NCBI GenBank assembly: GCA_020049045.1
Contig: JAIFLN010000017.1
Location: 1 to 59,678, forward strand
Origin: Spirochaetota bacterium
GTDB lineage: Bacteria; Spirochaetota; Spirochaetia; JABEVK01
Direction of reading: 5' to 3'
Length of the DNA: 59,678 nt
How positions within the stretch are numbered: position 1 is the stretch's first letter; each line of letters opens with the position of its first letter. This document shows positions 42,135-51,011 of the stretch, in pieces. The notes under the pieces are model-generated. The model was not told where the DNA came from. It searched no databases and saw only the letters and a list, made by a program, of their open reading frames with translations. The position numbers were made by a program, and so were the translations under genes.

Positions 42135-43169
42135 TTACTGGAAAGTTCCGAAGTCGCGTGCGGCCGCCACAAGCGCCCGCAGATTTTCTGCGGGGGTATT
42201 GCCACCGAGAGCGCAGCCGGAGCTGAGAAAGAAGGGGCTGCCCGCGGCAGCAAGCAACGCTTTTTTGGCGGCCTGGCGCACCTGTTCAGGCGTTCCTGTG
42301 ACTAGGGGCTCCGAAGGATTGAGGTTGCCCATCAGTACCGCCCGGCCGGCTACGAGCTTGGCGGCGGCTTGCAGGTCTACCTTCCAGTCCAGCTCGAGGA
42401 TGTCGGCTCCTGTGGCTGCCAAGTCCGACAGAATCTCCGTTGTATCACCGCAGATATGAACGGAAAAGGGGATTTCCAAAGCGCGGGCCGCCAACGCCAG
42501 CTTCCGTTCCGGTTCAAAGGCAAAGTCGCGATACATCTGAGGTGATATCAGGTTCGGGCTGGCGTAGGCGTCGCCGATGGAGGTGGCATGAGCCCCCGCT
42601 TCCTTTTGAGCTGCGGCAAACCGCCTGACAGCTTCGGTGCACCACTCCAGCGCGCGGACAATCTCTTGGGGGTCTTCGGTCAGCAGGTCCACCATCATAT
42701 TCTGGGCTCCCCGGAGAAGGCAAAGCAGGTCGAACGGCCCTTGGTCTGCCCGACCCATAACAAAGACGTGGTCTCCAATGGAATCAACCAGGGTACGGGT
42801 CGCCTCGAGCCAAACCGGCAGTCTGCCGTCCTTCCAAGGGTCAGGGATTTTGAGGTCATGGATCTGGCGCAGATCGGTCAGCAGCGGCTGGCTCTCATCG
42901 ACGGCGGCAACTTCCTGTTCCCGAAAGTGCACTTTGGCACCGCAGGCTTCGGCGAGACTGGCGTCATCGACGTCGATGACGCAACCATCGTAACCGAACT
43001 CCTGCTGGCAGAGCCGATGCGACTCCGCCAGGAGTTTTCCACTGCGGTTGATCTGCCCGATCGAGTACCCTGCATACCGGCAAGCAAACAGAAACGCTTG
43101 GGGAATCACAGGTACCCGGTCAGGTTGACGGCGAGCCAGGACGGCCTGGCAACGCTCCAGCGAAGTCAT
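42135..43169 (-). CDS. UroD-superfamily protein with MtaA-type zinc site
   Basis: A 344-residue uroporphyrinogen-decarboxylase-fold protein. It has H238-x-C240 in FSVHICGDTTEIL and C319 in LSSGCALGG, the H-x-C...C zinc site of MtaA/MtbA-type methylcobamide:thiol methyltransferases and not a porphyrin decarboxylase signature. It is the last gene of an RbsBAC-type sugar operon, overlapping the permease by 4 bases. No corrinoid protein gene is nearby. A role in demethylating or processing a methylated sugar is possible but only inferred. Confidence 0.85.
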   Translation of the reverse strand: MTSLERCQAVLARRQPDRVPVIPQAFLFACRYAGYSIGQINRSGKLLAESHRLCQQEFGYDGCVIDVDDASLAEACGAKVHFREQEVAAVDESQPLLTDLRQIHDLKIPDPWKDGRLPVWLEATRTLVDSIGDHVFVMGRADQGPFDLLCLLRGAQNMMVDLLTEDPQEIVRALEWCTEAVRRFAAAQKEAGAHATSIGDAYASPNLISPQMYRDFAFEPERKLALAARALEIPFSVHICGDTTEILSDLAATGADILELDWKVDLQAAAKLVAGRAVLMGNLNPSEPLVTGTPEQVRQAAKKALLAAAGSPFFLSSGCALGGNTPAENLRALVAAARDFGTFQ

Positions 43170-44140
43170 GCGCGGGCCTGCCGACTGTCCCGTACTTGGT
43201 AAATCAAGACGGCACCGAGAATCAGCCCTGCCTTGGCCACGTACTGCCAGTACTCATCCATGTTCAGCAAGGTCATGCCGTTGAGCAGAACCTCCAAGAA
43301 CATGACACCGATAAAGGTACCCCAGATGCGCCCTTTCCCTCCCATCAAACTCACCCCGCCGATCACGCACGCTGAAATCACAGTAAATTCGAGACCCGCC
43401 CCCACAGTGGGGTTTCCGGCCTGAATCTGGGCTGAGGTGATCAACGCCGCAACCACTGTCAGTGCCGACGTGATGGCCATAATAGCCATGCGCTTGCCCT
43501 GGACGTTGATGCCCGAAAGCCGTGCCGATTCGGCATTGCCGCCTATGGCATAAACGGCCCGCCCGAAGCGGGTATATTTCGACAAGAAATAGGCGACTGC
43601 AAAGATGACCAGAAACACAATGGCCTGAAAAGGAATTCCATAGACGTAACCGCTTCCCAAAAAGAAGAACCATTCGGGAAAAGGGCTGATCGGAAAACTA
43701 CCCGTTACAAGGTTCGCTCCGCCCCGCAGTGCGGCCATCCAGGCCAGAGTGGTGATAAAGGTTGGCACCGAAAAGCGGTGGCGGATCCAGCCGGTAAACA
43801 TTCCGCTCAAAATCGCCAGCACAAAACAGGTGACGACGGCCACAATCATCACAGGCACCATCGGCCAACCGATCCCTGTTAAATTCTGAACCAAAACCGC
43901 GGCCACGCAGCCGAAAAAGGCAATGGCGGAACCGACACTGATGTCGATTTCCCCCGAAATGATGACCAGCGTCATACCAAAAGCAATAATTCCCGTTGTC
44001 GAGGCATTGCGCAATACATTCAGCAGATTGTCCCAACTGGCAAAGCCCTTGGCAGCGAAGCTCAAATACAGAACGATCAGGATGAGTATCCCTTCGAGCA
44101 TAAAGTCCTGGAGTTTCAGGCTCTTGGTTTTCACTGACAT
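43166..44140 (-). CDS. RbsC-type sugar ABC transporter permease
   Basis: This inner-membrane permease of the CUT2 family has 324 residues, with eight to ten hydrophobic segments and family phrases DNLLNVLRNASTTGIIAFGMTLVIISGEIDISVGS, GRAVYAIGGNAESARLSGINV and GVSLMGGKGRIWGTFIG. It works with the ATPase encoded 4 bases upstream and the binding protein at 45661-46617. The substrate is a monosaccharide or polyol; the identity cannot be read from sequence. Confidence 0.95.
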   Translation of the reverse strand: MSVKTKSLKLQDFMLEGILILIVLYLSFAAKGFASWDNLLNVLRNASTTGIIAFGMTLVIISGEIDISVGSAIAFFGCVAAVLVQNLTGIGWPMVPVMIVAVVTCFVLAILSGMFTGWIRHRFSVPTFITTLAWMAALRGGANLVTGSFPISPFPEWFFFLGSGYVYGIPFQAIVFLVIFAVAYFLSKYTRFGRAVYAIGGNAESARLSGINVQGKRMAIMAITSALTVVAALITSAQIQAGNPTVGAGLEFTVISACVIGGVSLMGGKGRIWGTFIGVMFLEVLLNGMTLLNMDEYWQYVAKAGLILGAVLIYQVRDSRQARA

Positions 44141-44144
44141 TTGA

Positions 44145-45638
44145 TCAGTCCTCCATACATTTGGTAAAAAGCTCTTCCAAGTCCAACGTGTCTGGAATAG
44201 CCTCGGATTCGATACGGCCGTGCTTCATGATCAAAATCCGGTGACAAACTTCCAACAGTTCTTCCAGCTCGGTGGAGACAAAGACCACGCTGAGCCCCCG
44301 GCGGCTCAGGTCCCACATAATTTGGAAGATCTGCTGCTTGGCCTGCACATCAATGCCCCGGGTCGGCTCATCAAAGAACATGATGGAAGGGCTGGTGTTC
44401 AGCCAGTTGCCCACCACGATCTTCTGCTGGTTTCCACCGCTGAGCGAAGAGACCGCATTTTCTGCATCTGCGATCTTGATTTGCAGTTCCTTGGTCCAGC
44501 GTTCCACAATGGGCTGCTGCATTTTGCGTGAAATCAAACCCTTGGGAGCAACCGAATCGAGACTGGCATAGCAGAGATTGTCGCGGATGCTCAGCATCTG
44601 CACCAAGCCTTCTTCCTTGCGGTTTTCGGGGGTCATGGCCAGACCAAGCTTTTTCATCGAAGGGATGGCCGGCCGTTTGACCAGCTTGCCAGCTACAACG
44701 ACTTCACCCGAATCGATGGGATCGGCGCCGAAAATGGCCCGCAGCAGCTCAGACCGGCCCGACCCGAGCATACCGGCGATGCCTAGGATTTCGCCCTTGT
44801 GGAGTTCAAAGCTGACATTGGTCAGTTTGGTTCCCTGGCTGAGGTTTCGGACTTCCAGGGTGACTTCAGGGGAAGGAACCAGGTTGGCCGGACGCTTGAG
44901 CAGCTGGGTTTCGCCAAACATCATATCGACAATGATTTTTGGCGTCGCTTCAGCTATTTGTTTGGTGCCGATGTATTTGCCGTCCCGAAGGACAATGACT
45001 TCGTCGGCGACCCGGCGCACTTCATTAAGCTTATGCGTGATAAAGACGACGATGACGCCCTTGGCTTTGGAGCTCTGTATGACCTGGAAAAGGCTCTCGG
45101 TTTCATGGCGAGCCAAGGCCGAGGTTGGTTCATCCAGAATCAAGACTTTGGGACTGCAAGACATGGCTTTGGCGATTTCGATCATTTGCCGCTGCCCGAC
45201 ACTGAGCTGGGCAACCTTGGTCGTCACCGGTATCTCGATGCCCAGCGACTTCAGGATCTCGGCAGCCTTCTCGTTTGTCGCCTTCCAGTCGATAATGGTG
45301 TTCCGTGGACCCTTCATGCAGTACCGTCCGTTCAGGATGTTTTCTGCAATGCTGAAATCCAAAATCAGGCTCAGTTCTTGATAAACAATGGCGATACCGG
45401 CGTCGAAGGCTTCGATGGGTGACTTGAAACTCACCGGCAGGCCATTGAGCCGAATCTCGCCCTTGGTCGGCAAGACGGCTCCAGAGAGACATTTGACCAG
45501 AGTGCTCTTTCCGGAACCGTTCTTGCCCAACAACGCATAGACCTTTCCGCCGTGCAACACGGCGGAAAGGTCGTCGAGAGCAAGGGTACCCGGATACTCT
45601 TTCGTCAGGTTGCGAACTTCCAGGGAAAAGTTATCCAT
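44145..45638 (-). CDS. RbsA/MglA-type sugar ABC transporter ATPase
   Basis: A CUT2 ATPase of 497 residues with two tandem ABC domains. The first has GKNGSGKSTL, LSVGQRQM and LDEPTSAL. The second has the degenerate Walker A GMLGSGRSELL usual in this family, LSGGNQQK and DEPTRGID. I chose the ATG at 45638 because GAGG lies just upstream; a TTG start four codons earlier is less likely. It is the second gene of the sigma-54-controlled operon. Confidence 0.95.
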   Translation of the reverse strand: MDNFSLEVRNLTKEYPGTLALDDLSAVLHGGKVYALLGKNGSGKSTLVKCLSGAVLPTKGEIRLNGLPVSFKSPIEAFDAGIAIVYQELSLILDFSIAENILNGRYCMKGPRNTIIDWKATNEKAAEILKSLGIEIPVTTKVAQLSVGQRQMIEIAKAMSCSPKVLILDEPTSALARHETESLFQVIQSSKAKGVIVVFITHKLNEVRRVADEVIVLRDGKYIGTKQIAEATPKIIVDMMFGETQLLKRPANLVPSPEVTLEVRNLSQGTKLTNVSFELHKGEILGIAGMLGSGRSELLRAIFGADPIDSGEVVVAGKLVKRPAIPSMKKLGLAMTPENRKEEGLVQMLSIRDNLCYASLDSVAPKGLISRKMQQPIVERWTKELQIKIADAENAVSSLSGGNQQKIVVGNWLNTSPSIMFFDEPTRGIDVQAKQQIFQIMWDLSRRGLSVVFVSTELEELLEVCHRILIMKHGRIESEAIPDTLDLEELFTKCMED

Positions 45639-45660
45639 AAGTATCCTCAACGGGTTCTCG

Positions 45661-46617
45661 TTATTTCAGGGTCTTGGCGACGGCCTCAATGGTCTTGGGG
45701 TCGGTGCGCGACAGAGTCTGACCTGGTACAATCGTCATTTTTTCGACGCTCTGACCATCCAGAACTTTGACAGCGGCTTCCACGCTGGAGTAGCCCATGG
45801 TGTAGGGATCCTGACCCGTGACGGCCTGCAGAATATTGTCCTTGGCCTGAAGGAAGCTCACCATCTGCTTGTCCACATCGAAGCCGAAAACGACAGCCTT
45901 TTTGTTGGCAGCCTTGGTTGCCAGAACAGCACCCTTGGTGCCTCCGTCGTTACAGCCAAAGAAGATGTCCAGGTCGGGGTTGGCAGTCAGAATATCGCCT
46001 GATTTCTTGGTCGAAGTTTCGACGGCCCATGCGGCGGCTTCTGCAACCAGGGTCACGCCGGGAAGGTCCTTGATCTCGTTCCAGAATCCATTCTGGCGGG
46101 AGTCGCTCTGGGCGGGCAGCAACGGCTGGAAGTTCACTATGGCAACCTTGATGGTCTTCTTGCCCTTCAGTTTGGTTTTGATGTATTCGGCAGCGGCGCG
46201 ACCGGTTGCGGCAGCCAGATTGGCATCGTCGGACTTGAACGTCGCCGAAGGAAAGTCTGCTCCCAGGGTGTTGTTGTACGAGATGATCTTGATGCCCTTG
46301 TCGTAGGCGGCCTGAAGAGCGGGAATCGATCCGGCGTTGGCATCGAGTGTGGTGATGCAAATGGCATCGACACCGCGGGCAGCGTAGGTGTTGACGGTGG
46401 AAACTTCCTTGGTCAGCTGATTGGCTGTGTTGGCAGTGACCAGGTCAACGTTGTATTTCTTGGCGGCGTCTTGCATTCCGGTAAGAATGGTCTTCATGAA
46501 CTGATCTTCCTGAAAGACGATGCCGGCAATGGTGTACTTTTTAGCCTGGGCTGAAAGAGAGGTCGAAAAGGTAAGGGTCAGAATCAGGGCGAGGGCGATC
46601 GTAAAAGTCTTCTTCAT
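45661..46617 (-). CDS. RbsB-type periplasmic sugar-binding protein
   Basis: A 318-residue substrate-binding protein with a signal peptide (KKTFTIALALILTLTFSTSLSAQA) and two Rossmann-like lobes: GIVFQEDQFMKTILTGMQDAAKKY, AICITTLDANAGSIPAL, KIISYNNTLG and DIFFGCNDGGTKGAVLA. It is the first gene of the transporter operon. Transcription probably begins near 46744 at the sigma-54 promoter, giving a leader of about 125 bases. Confidence 0.94.
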   Translation of the reverse strand: MKKTFTIALALILTLTFSTSLSAQAKKYTIAGIVFQEDQFMKTILTGMQDAAKKYNVDLVTANTANQLTKEVSTVNTYAARGVDAICITTLDANAGSIPALQAAYDKGIKIISYNNTLGADFPSATFKSDDANLAAATGRAAAEYIKTKLKGKKTIKVAIVNFQPLLPAQSDSRQNGFWNEIKDLPGVTLVAEAAAWAVETSTKKSGDILTANPDLDIFFGCNDGGTKGAVLATKAANKKAVVFGFDVDKQMVSFLQAKDNILQAVTGQDPYTMGYSSVEAAVKVLDGQSVEKMTIVPGQTLSRTDPKTIEAVAKTLK

Positions 46618-46754
46618 TGTTCATTCCTTGTTTCTTGTATTCGAGGTTTTTCCATAAGGCATCCAGCGACGTGGATGCCGAGAGCGTTGCAGGCCTTCCT
46701 CCTTCGGTTTCAGGGTTCATCGCGCGGGCGAATCGAAATCCGCTGAACCTGCTT

Positions 46755-46771
46755 TGCAAGGAGCGTGCCAA
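46755..46771 (-). promoter_or_regulatory. Sigma-54 promoter of the sugar transporter operon
   Basis: On the minus strand the sequence is TTGGCAC-GCTCC-TTGCA, with the invariant GG and GC exactly 10 bases apart. It is an essentially perfect -24/-12 element. It lies about 140 bases before the binding-protein gene and directly downstream of the gene for an NtrC-type activator. Confidence 0.9.
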
Positions 46772-46812
46772 CCTTTTTCTGGTCGAAAAAGGCGAATATG
46801 GAGAAAAAAGTT

Positions 46813-46857
46813 GCACTGTATCAGTGCAGATGGGTAAAGATAGCACAATTAATGTGC
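46813..46857 (-). promoter_or_regulatory. Two upstream activator dyads for the NtrC-type regulator
   Basis: GCACT-N5-AGTGC at 46813-46827 and GCACA-N5-TGTGC at 46843-46857, centres 30 bases apart (about three turns) and roughly 75 and 105 bases upstream of the predicted start. Same-face paired sites at this distance are typical for sigma-54 activators. A third copy of the motif is at 50976-50990. Confidence 0.78.
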
Positions 46858-46881
46858 ATGAAGTTGAATGGTTTCGCCGGC

Positions 46882-48243
46882 TCAGACCATGAGGTCGGGA
46901 CCCAGGCCAAACCGGCGGATTTTCTCTCTCAAGGTGTTTCTGTGAAGGCCCAGCATCTCGCTGGCTTGGTTGCGGTTCCAGCGGCACTGTTTCAGGACAC
47001 CGAGAATGTGCTGAGCTTCCACCGCTTCCAGCCCCAGAGCTTCTGAGGGCGTGTCCGACAGGGACACGCCTGCGGCCAGTTCGAAAGGAAGGTGCTCCGG
47101 CATCAAGACTGGTCCGTCTCCGAGAAGGACGGCCTGCTCGATGCAGTGTTTAAGCTCCCGCACGTTTCCTGGCCAGTGGTAGGCACACAGGCGGGCCAGG
47201 GCCTCGGGCGCGACGGTTTCCACTGGACGTTGATAACGTAGGCCGAACTCGGCCAGGAACCGCGTGACAAGCAGGGGAATGTCTTCCCGGCGCTCTCGTA
47301 AGGGAGGAAGGAAGATGGCGACGACATTGAGGCGGTAGTAGAGATCTTCCCGGAACCGCCGGGCCGCCACTTCGGAGGGAAGATCCTTGTTGGTGGCGAC
47401 AACCAGACGGATGTCCGTGGCAATGGGGCGGTTTCCTCCCACCCTTTCGAACTCGCCTTCCTGCAGAACCCGCAGCAGCTTCGCCTGCATCAGGGCGCTC
47501 ATATCCCCCACCTCATCGAGGAACAGCGTTCCGCCTTTCGCCAGTTCGAAGCGTCCCAGACGCGTTCCGGTGGCCCCGGTGAACGAGCCCTTTTCATGGC
47601 CGAACAGCTCGGTTTCGAGCAGGGATTCTGAGAGAGCCGCGCAATTGACCGCAACAAAGGGACCTTCGGACCTTATGCCCTGCCGGTGCAGCGCCCGCGC
47701 GACCAGTTCTTTGCCCGTACCGCTTTCTCCGGTGAGCAGAACCGTCACATCGTGCTGGCTGACCCTCTTCATCAGACTGAAGACCTGTTGTATCCGGGGA
47801 CCCAGCCCCGTAATCTCTGGAAAATCCAGCGTTTGCTGCTTGAGAATGGTTCGCAGGGCCTGATTCTCCTGGCTCAGTTTTCTCAGGGTCAGGGCGTTGC
47901 TGATGGTGTTTTTGAGTTCTTCCAGATCAAAGGGTTTGGTCAAAAAGTCAAAGGCGCCCTGACGGATCGAATCGACCGCCGTCTTGATCGAACCGAAGGC
48001 GGTCATCATCACCACCGCAACCTCCGGCGTGGACGTCTTGATGCGGCGCAAAACCTCCAGCCCTTCAATGTCGGGCATCCGCAGGTCCAGCAGCACGAGT
48101 TCGGGGTGTTTTTCGGCAACCAGCCGCAGACCTTCGGTGCCGTCGGGTGCGACCAGCACCTCGTAGTCCTCGTCCAGGAGCACGGCTTCAAGCACTTCTC
48201 GAAAGGCTCGGTCGTCATCAATGATGACTAAACGCCCCCTCAT
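46882..48243 (-). CDS. NtrC-family sigma-54-dependent response regulator
   Basis: A 453-residue activator. The receiver domain has IDDDRAFREVL and LVLLDLRMPDIEGLEVL. The AAA+ domain has GESGTGKELVAR and the sigma-54-contact loop GSFTGATG. The C-terminal Fis-type helix-turn-helix has WNRNQASEMLGLHRNTLREKI. The ATG at 48243 overlaps the stop of the periplasmic sensor gene as ATGA. It should receive phosphate from the kinase at 49141-50943 and bind the GCACW-N5-WGTGC dyads in front of the transporter operon. Confidence 0.95.
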   Translation of the reverse strand: MRGRLVIIDDDRAFREVLEAVLLDEDYEVLVAPDGTEGLRLVAEKHPELVLLDLRMPDIEGLEVLRRIKTSTPEVAVVMMTAFGSIKTAVDSIRQGAFDFLTKPFDLEELKNTISNALTLRKLSQENQALRTILKQQTLDFPEITGLGPRIQQVFSLMKRVSQHDVTVLLTGESGTGKELVARALHRQGIRSEGPFVAVNCAALSESLLETELFGHEKGSFTGATGTRLGRFELAKGGTLFLDEVGDMSALMQAKLLRVLQEGEFERVGGNRPIATDIRLVVATNKDLPSEVAARRFREDLYYRLNVVAIFLPPLRERREDIPLLVTRFLAEFGLRYQRPVETVAPEALARLCAYHWPGNVRELKHCIEQAVLLGDGPVLMPEHLPFELAAGVSLSDTPSEALGLEAVEAQHILGVLKQCRWNRNQASEMLGLHRNTLREKIRRFGLGPDLMV

Positions 48244-49130
48244 CGGCGTACGGTCCCGACAGGAATAATGATCTTCGGCGGACTCCATTTTCCCGAAAGG
48301 TGGGTGGCTATCGCCTCCAAAGATTTTCGTGCCAATTCCCGGGGGTACTGCACGACATCGGCAAAAACGGTGCCGCGATCAATTTCCGCCTTAACCTCCG
48401 GGGTTCCATCAAAGCCGACAAGGAAGACTTGTTTGGTCTTGCCGACGGCCTGTATCGACCGAAGGGCTCCCATCAAAGAATCGTCGTTGATAGCAAAGAC
48501 ACCCCGGATGTCGGGCATCATAAGCATAAAATCGTCCATAATCGACTGGGCTCTGGCCCGTTGGCCCCAGGAGGGGATGTCGGCAACGATTTGAATCTGG
48601 GGCCAGGCGGAAAGGCCCTGGCGGAAGCCTTCGACGCGTTCCCGGCAAGAAGTGACGGTGGGGTGGTTGATGATGACGACCTTGCCTTGCCCCTTGAGGG
48701 CTTCAGCCAAAAGTGCCGCCGCCACGATTCCTCCCTGAAAATTGTTGCTGGCAATGTGGCTGACAACCTGTCCCTTGGGTCCCTCGTTGGCAATATCGAC
48801 GGTGAAGACCGGTATTCCCGACGCATTCAACCGCACAATCATGGGATCGACCTTGAGGTAATCCACCGGCGACAGCAGGACAGCATCGTACTTGCGTTCG
48901 ATGAACTGATTGATGCTTTTGGACTGCTTTTCGACATCGTATTCGGCATACTGGATATCGACGCTGAACCCATACTCGGCGCAGCGCAAGGTCAACTCAT
49001 CGACAATGTCCCTGGTAAACTGATGCCCCTTTGTCAAAAGGGACACTCCAATCACCTTTTCGTCGGCTGCCGCCCCGAGGGTGGTCAAAGTGAGCAGTGT
49101 GAAAAGAACAATCCTGAGGGCTGCATTCAT
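48240..49130 (-). CDS. Periplasmic sugar-binding protein in a two-component operon (sensor accessory)
   Basis: A 296-residue RbsB-like protein with a signal peptide (NAALRIVLFTLLTLTTLGAAA) and the sugar-binding fold: KVIGVSLLTKGHQFTRDIVDELTLRC, DAVLLSPVDYLKVDPMI, GIPVFTVDIANEG, GVFAINDDSLMGALRS. It lies between the kinase gene (10-base gap) and the regulator gene (4-base overlap), not in the transporter operon, which has its own binding protein. The placement suggests that it presents ligand to the kinase's periplasmic domain. Confidence 0.88.
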   Translation of the reverse strand: MNAALRIVLFTLLTLTTLGAAADEKVIGVSLLTKGHQFTRDIVDELTLRCAEYGFSVDIQYAEYDVEKQSKSINQFIERKYDAVLLSPVDYLKVDPMIVRLNASGIPVFTVDIANEGPKGQVVSHIASNNFQGGIVAAALLAEALKGQGKVVIINHPTVTSCRERVEGFRQGLSAWPQIQIVADIPSWGQRARAQSIMDDFMLMMPDIRGVFAINDDSLMGALRSIQAVGKTKQVFLVGFDGTPEVKAEIDRGTVFADVVQYPRELARKSLEAIATHLSGKWSPPKIIIPVGTVRR

Positions 49131-49140
49131 GGTCTATCCT

Positions 49141-50943
49141 TTAGCACGCCGGAAAAGCGAGGCGTACCTTTGTCCCTTGTCCGGGTTTGCTTTCATAGGT
49201 CAGCTGAGCTTGGTGTTCTTCGGCAATCTGTTTGGCAATGGCGACCCCGAGGCCGGTACCAGTGGCCCTGGTGGTGAAAAAAGGTTCACCAATCCTGGCC
49301 AGCGTTTCGTCATCCATTCCGATGCCGGTATCTTCCACCGTTACAAGGGTTTGACTGGCTGAACTCTCGGTTCTCACGGTAATCACCCCCCGTTCGGGAA
49401 TGGATTCGATGGCGTTGAACAAAAGGTTGAGAAGAAGCTGCACCACCCGCCACGGGTCGGCCATCACCGGCCCGAGGTTGTCTGCAAAGTCGCGGACAAG
49501 ACAGATGCGGCTGGTGGGGACGCGCAGTTCGGCCAGCATCATGGCCTGGTCGACGCTCTCGTTGAGCAGGTGCGCCTCCAAACCGGGCTTTTCAGCCCGG
49601 GTGTATTGAAGCAGGCGGTTGACAAGGGTATTGAGCCTGTCGACTTCTTCAATGATCAGCTTGGTGAAGCGCTCCCGGGGTTCGCTTTGGTTCCATTTTC
49701 CATCGAGAAACTGGGCCGCATTGCGTATCGATCCGAGCGGATTGCGAACTTCGTGCGCCATCCCTGCTGCGAGCTCTCCCATGGCGGCCATCTTCTCGGC
49801 ATCGCGCATACGGGTTTCCAGCGAACGCAGAAACGTCAGGTCTTCCAAAACCAGAAGCTGTCCGATGACGGTGCGGTTTGCTTCGCGCAAACTGGTGGTA
49901 TGCAGCTTCAAGAGCCGACCGTTGAGCACAACCTCGCGTACCAAACCTTCTTCCAGAACGACGTCCGCAAAGGCCTGGGCGAGGTCGGGCCACGGCTGGA
50001 GCACCTCGGAAAGCAGCCCGCCCAGGGGCAACGAGGCCTCGAAACTGAGCATCTGGCGGGCGCTCCTGTTCATCCCCTGAACCCGTCCTTCCAGGTTCAA
50101 GCTCAGAATTCCCGACGTCAGACTGTCCAGGATGTTTTCCGAAGAACGGCGCAGTTCTTCCACTTCCGCAGTCCGGTCCCGCAGCTGCAGAAAACTGGAG
50201 GAAACCTCGAGACGCATCCGCTCCATCGCCTGTCCCAGCTTGCTGAACGCCGCTTCCACGGGGACTTCGATGGGGGTGTCCCAGGTGCCAGCCCGGATCT
50301 TGTCGGCGGCGATGGTGAGACCTTCCAGAGGCCTGGTGACCGAACGGCTGAAGGCCACGATAAAGGCGACACCGAACAGGAACGCTCCGACGGCGATGAA
50401 CAGCGAAGACTGGCTGGTACCGACGGCTGCCTGGCGGATCAGGTCGGTGCCCAAGCCGATCTCCAGGGCGCCCCGCACTTGGTCCAGAATCACCAGCGGG
50501 ACCACAACGACAAGAATTTCCTCGCCTGCCGCTGAAATTGTCGACGAGAGGAACGGGGTACGGCCCGAATCGACGGCACCGATGGAGGTGTTAAGGGCCA
50601 GGCTCAGTGTCGGGTCGTCCAGAAGCTCCCCGATGTGGTTGGGGTCGGAATGGGCCAGAACGCGGCGCTGGGTATCAACGATAATCACATACGAAATTTC
50701 GGGGATACGGCTGGCTTCACCGACAACCCGTGCCAGACCGGCGCCGTCCAGGATCAAGGCGTTTTCGGCCGAAAGGCCGTAGGCATGGGCCAGCGCCACC
50801 CCTTCGTCCCGGATCTGGCTGGTCAGCAGATCCTTTTCTCGTTGCGCTGACAAGACCGTCACAACAACCATGAGGACGAGGAGAAAGAGTCCCAGAAAAA
50901 GCGTCATGCGGCTTCGAAGGCCGAGTTGAGGAAGCAGGGTCAC
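49141..50943 (-). CDS. Membrane histidine kinase, NtrB-like, of the sugar-responsive system
   Basis: A 600-residue kinase: transmembrane helices at about 14-32 and 183-205 bracket a periplasmic domain, then HAMP (RSVTRPLEGLTIAADKI), a coiled linker, a PAS-like domain (ILDSLTSGILSLNLEGRV), the phosphoacceptor block AAGMAHEVRNPLGSIRNA and an ATPase domain (DDTGIGM-like, GEPFFTTRATGTGLGVA). The start is a GTG at 50943 with no Shine-Dalgarno sequence; a promoter hexamer lies 6 bases before it. It is the first gene of the kinase - binding protein - regulator operon. Confidence 0.93.
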   Translation of the reverse strand: MTLLPQLGLRSRMTLFLGLFLLVLMVVVTVLSAQREKDLLTSQIRDEGVALAHAYGLSAENALILDGAGLARVVGEASRIPEISYVIIVDTQRRVLAHSDPNHIGELLDDPTLSLALNTSIGAVDSGRTPFLSSTISAAGEEILVVVVPLVILDQVRGALEIGLGTDLIRQAAVGTSQSSLFIAVGAFLFGVAFIVAFSRSVTRPLEGLTIAADKIRAGTWDTPIEVPVEAAFSKLGQAMERMRLEVSSSFLQLRDRTAEVEELRRSSENILDSLTSGILSLNLEGRVQGMNRSARQMLSFEASLPLGGLLSEVLQPWPDLAQAFADVVLEEGLVREVVLNGRLLKLHTTSLREANRTVIGQLLVLEDLTFLRSLETRMRDAEKMAAMGELAAGMAHEVRNPLGSIRNAAQFLDGKWNQSEPRERFTKLIIEEVDRLNTLVNRLLQYTRAEKPGLEAHLLNESVDQAMMLAELRVPTSRICLVRDFADNLGPVMADPWRVVQLLLNLLFNAIESIPERGVITVRTESSASQTLVTVEDTGIGMDDETLARIGEPFFTTRATGTGLGVAIAKQIAEEHQAQLTYESKPGQGTKVRLAFPAC

Positions 50944-50949
50944 GCCGGA

Positions 50950-50990
50950 ATGCTACACCCGATTTTCAGATTTGTGCACAAAATCTGTGC
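50950..50990 (-). promoter_or_regulatory. Kinase operon promoter overlapped by a third GCACA-N5-TGTGC dyad
   Basis: Minus strand: TGCACA (50973-50978), 17-base spacer, TAGCAT (50950-50955), 6 bases, GTG start. The dyad GCACA-AAATC-TGTGC at 50976-50990 overlaps the -35 and matches the two dyads before the transporter operon, indicating autoregulation by the NtrC-type protein. Confidence 0.65.
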
Positions 50991-51011
50991 TCATGATGGA
51001 AAACAGGGCAC

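Noticed and set aside
42135..43169. Heme biosynthesis uroporphyrinogen decarboxylase (hemE)
   Set aside because: The H-x-C...C zinc site and the sugar-operon context fit the MtaA-like branch; no other heme genes are nearby.
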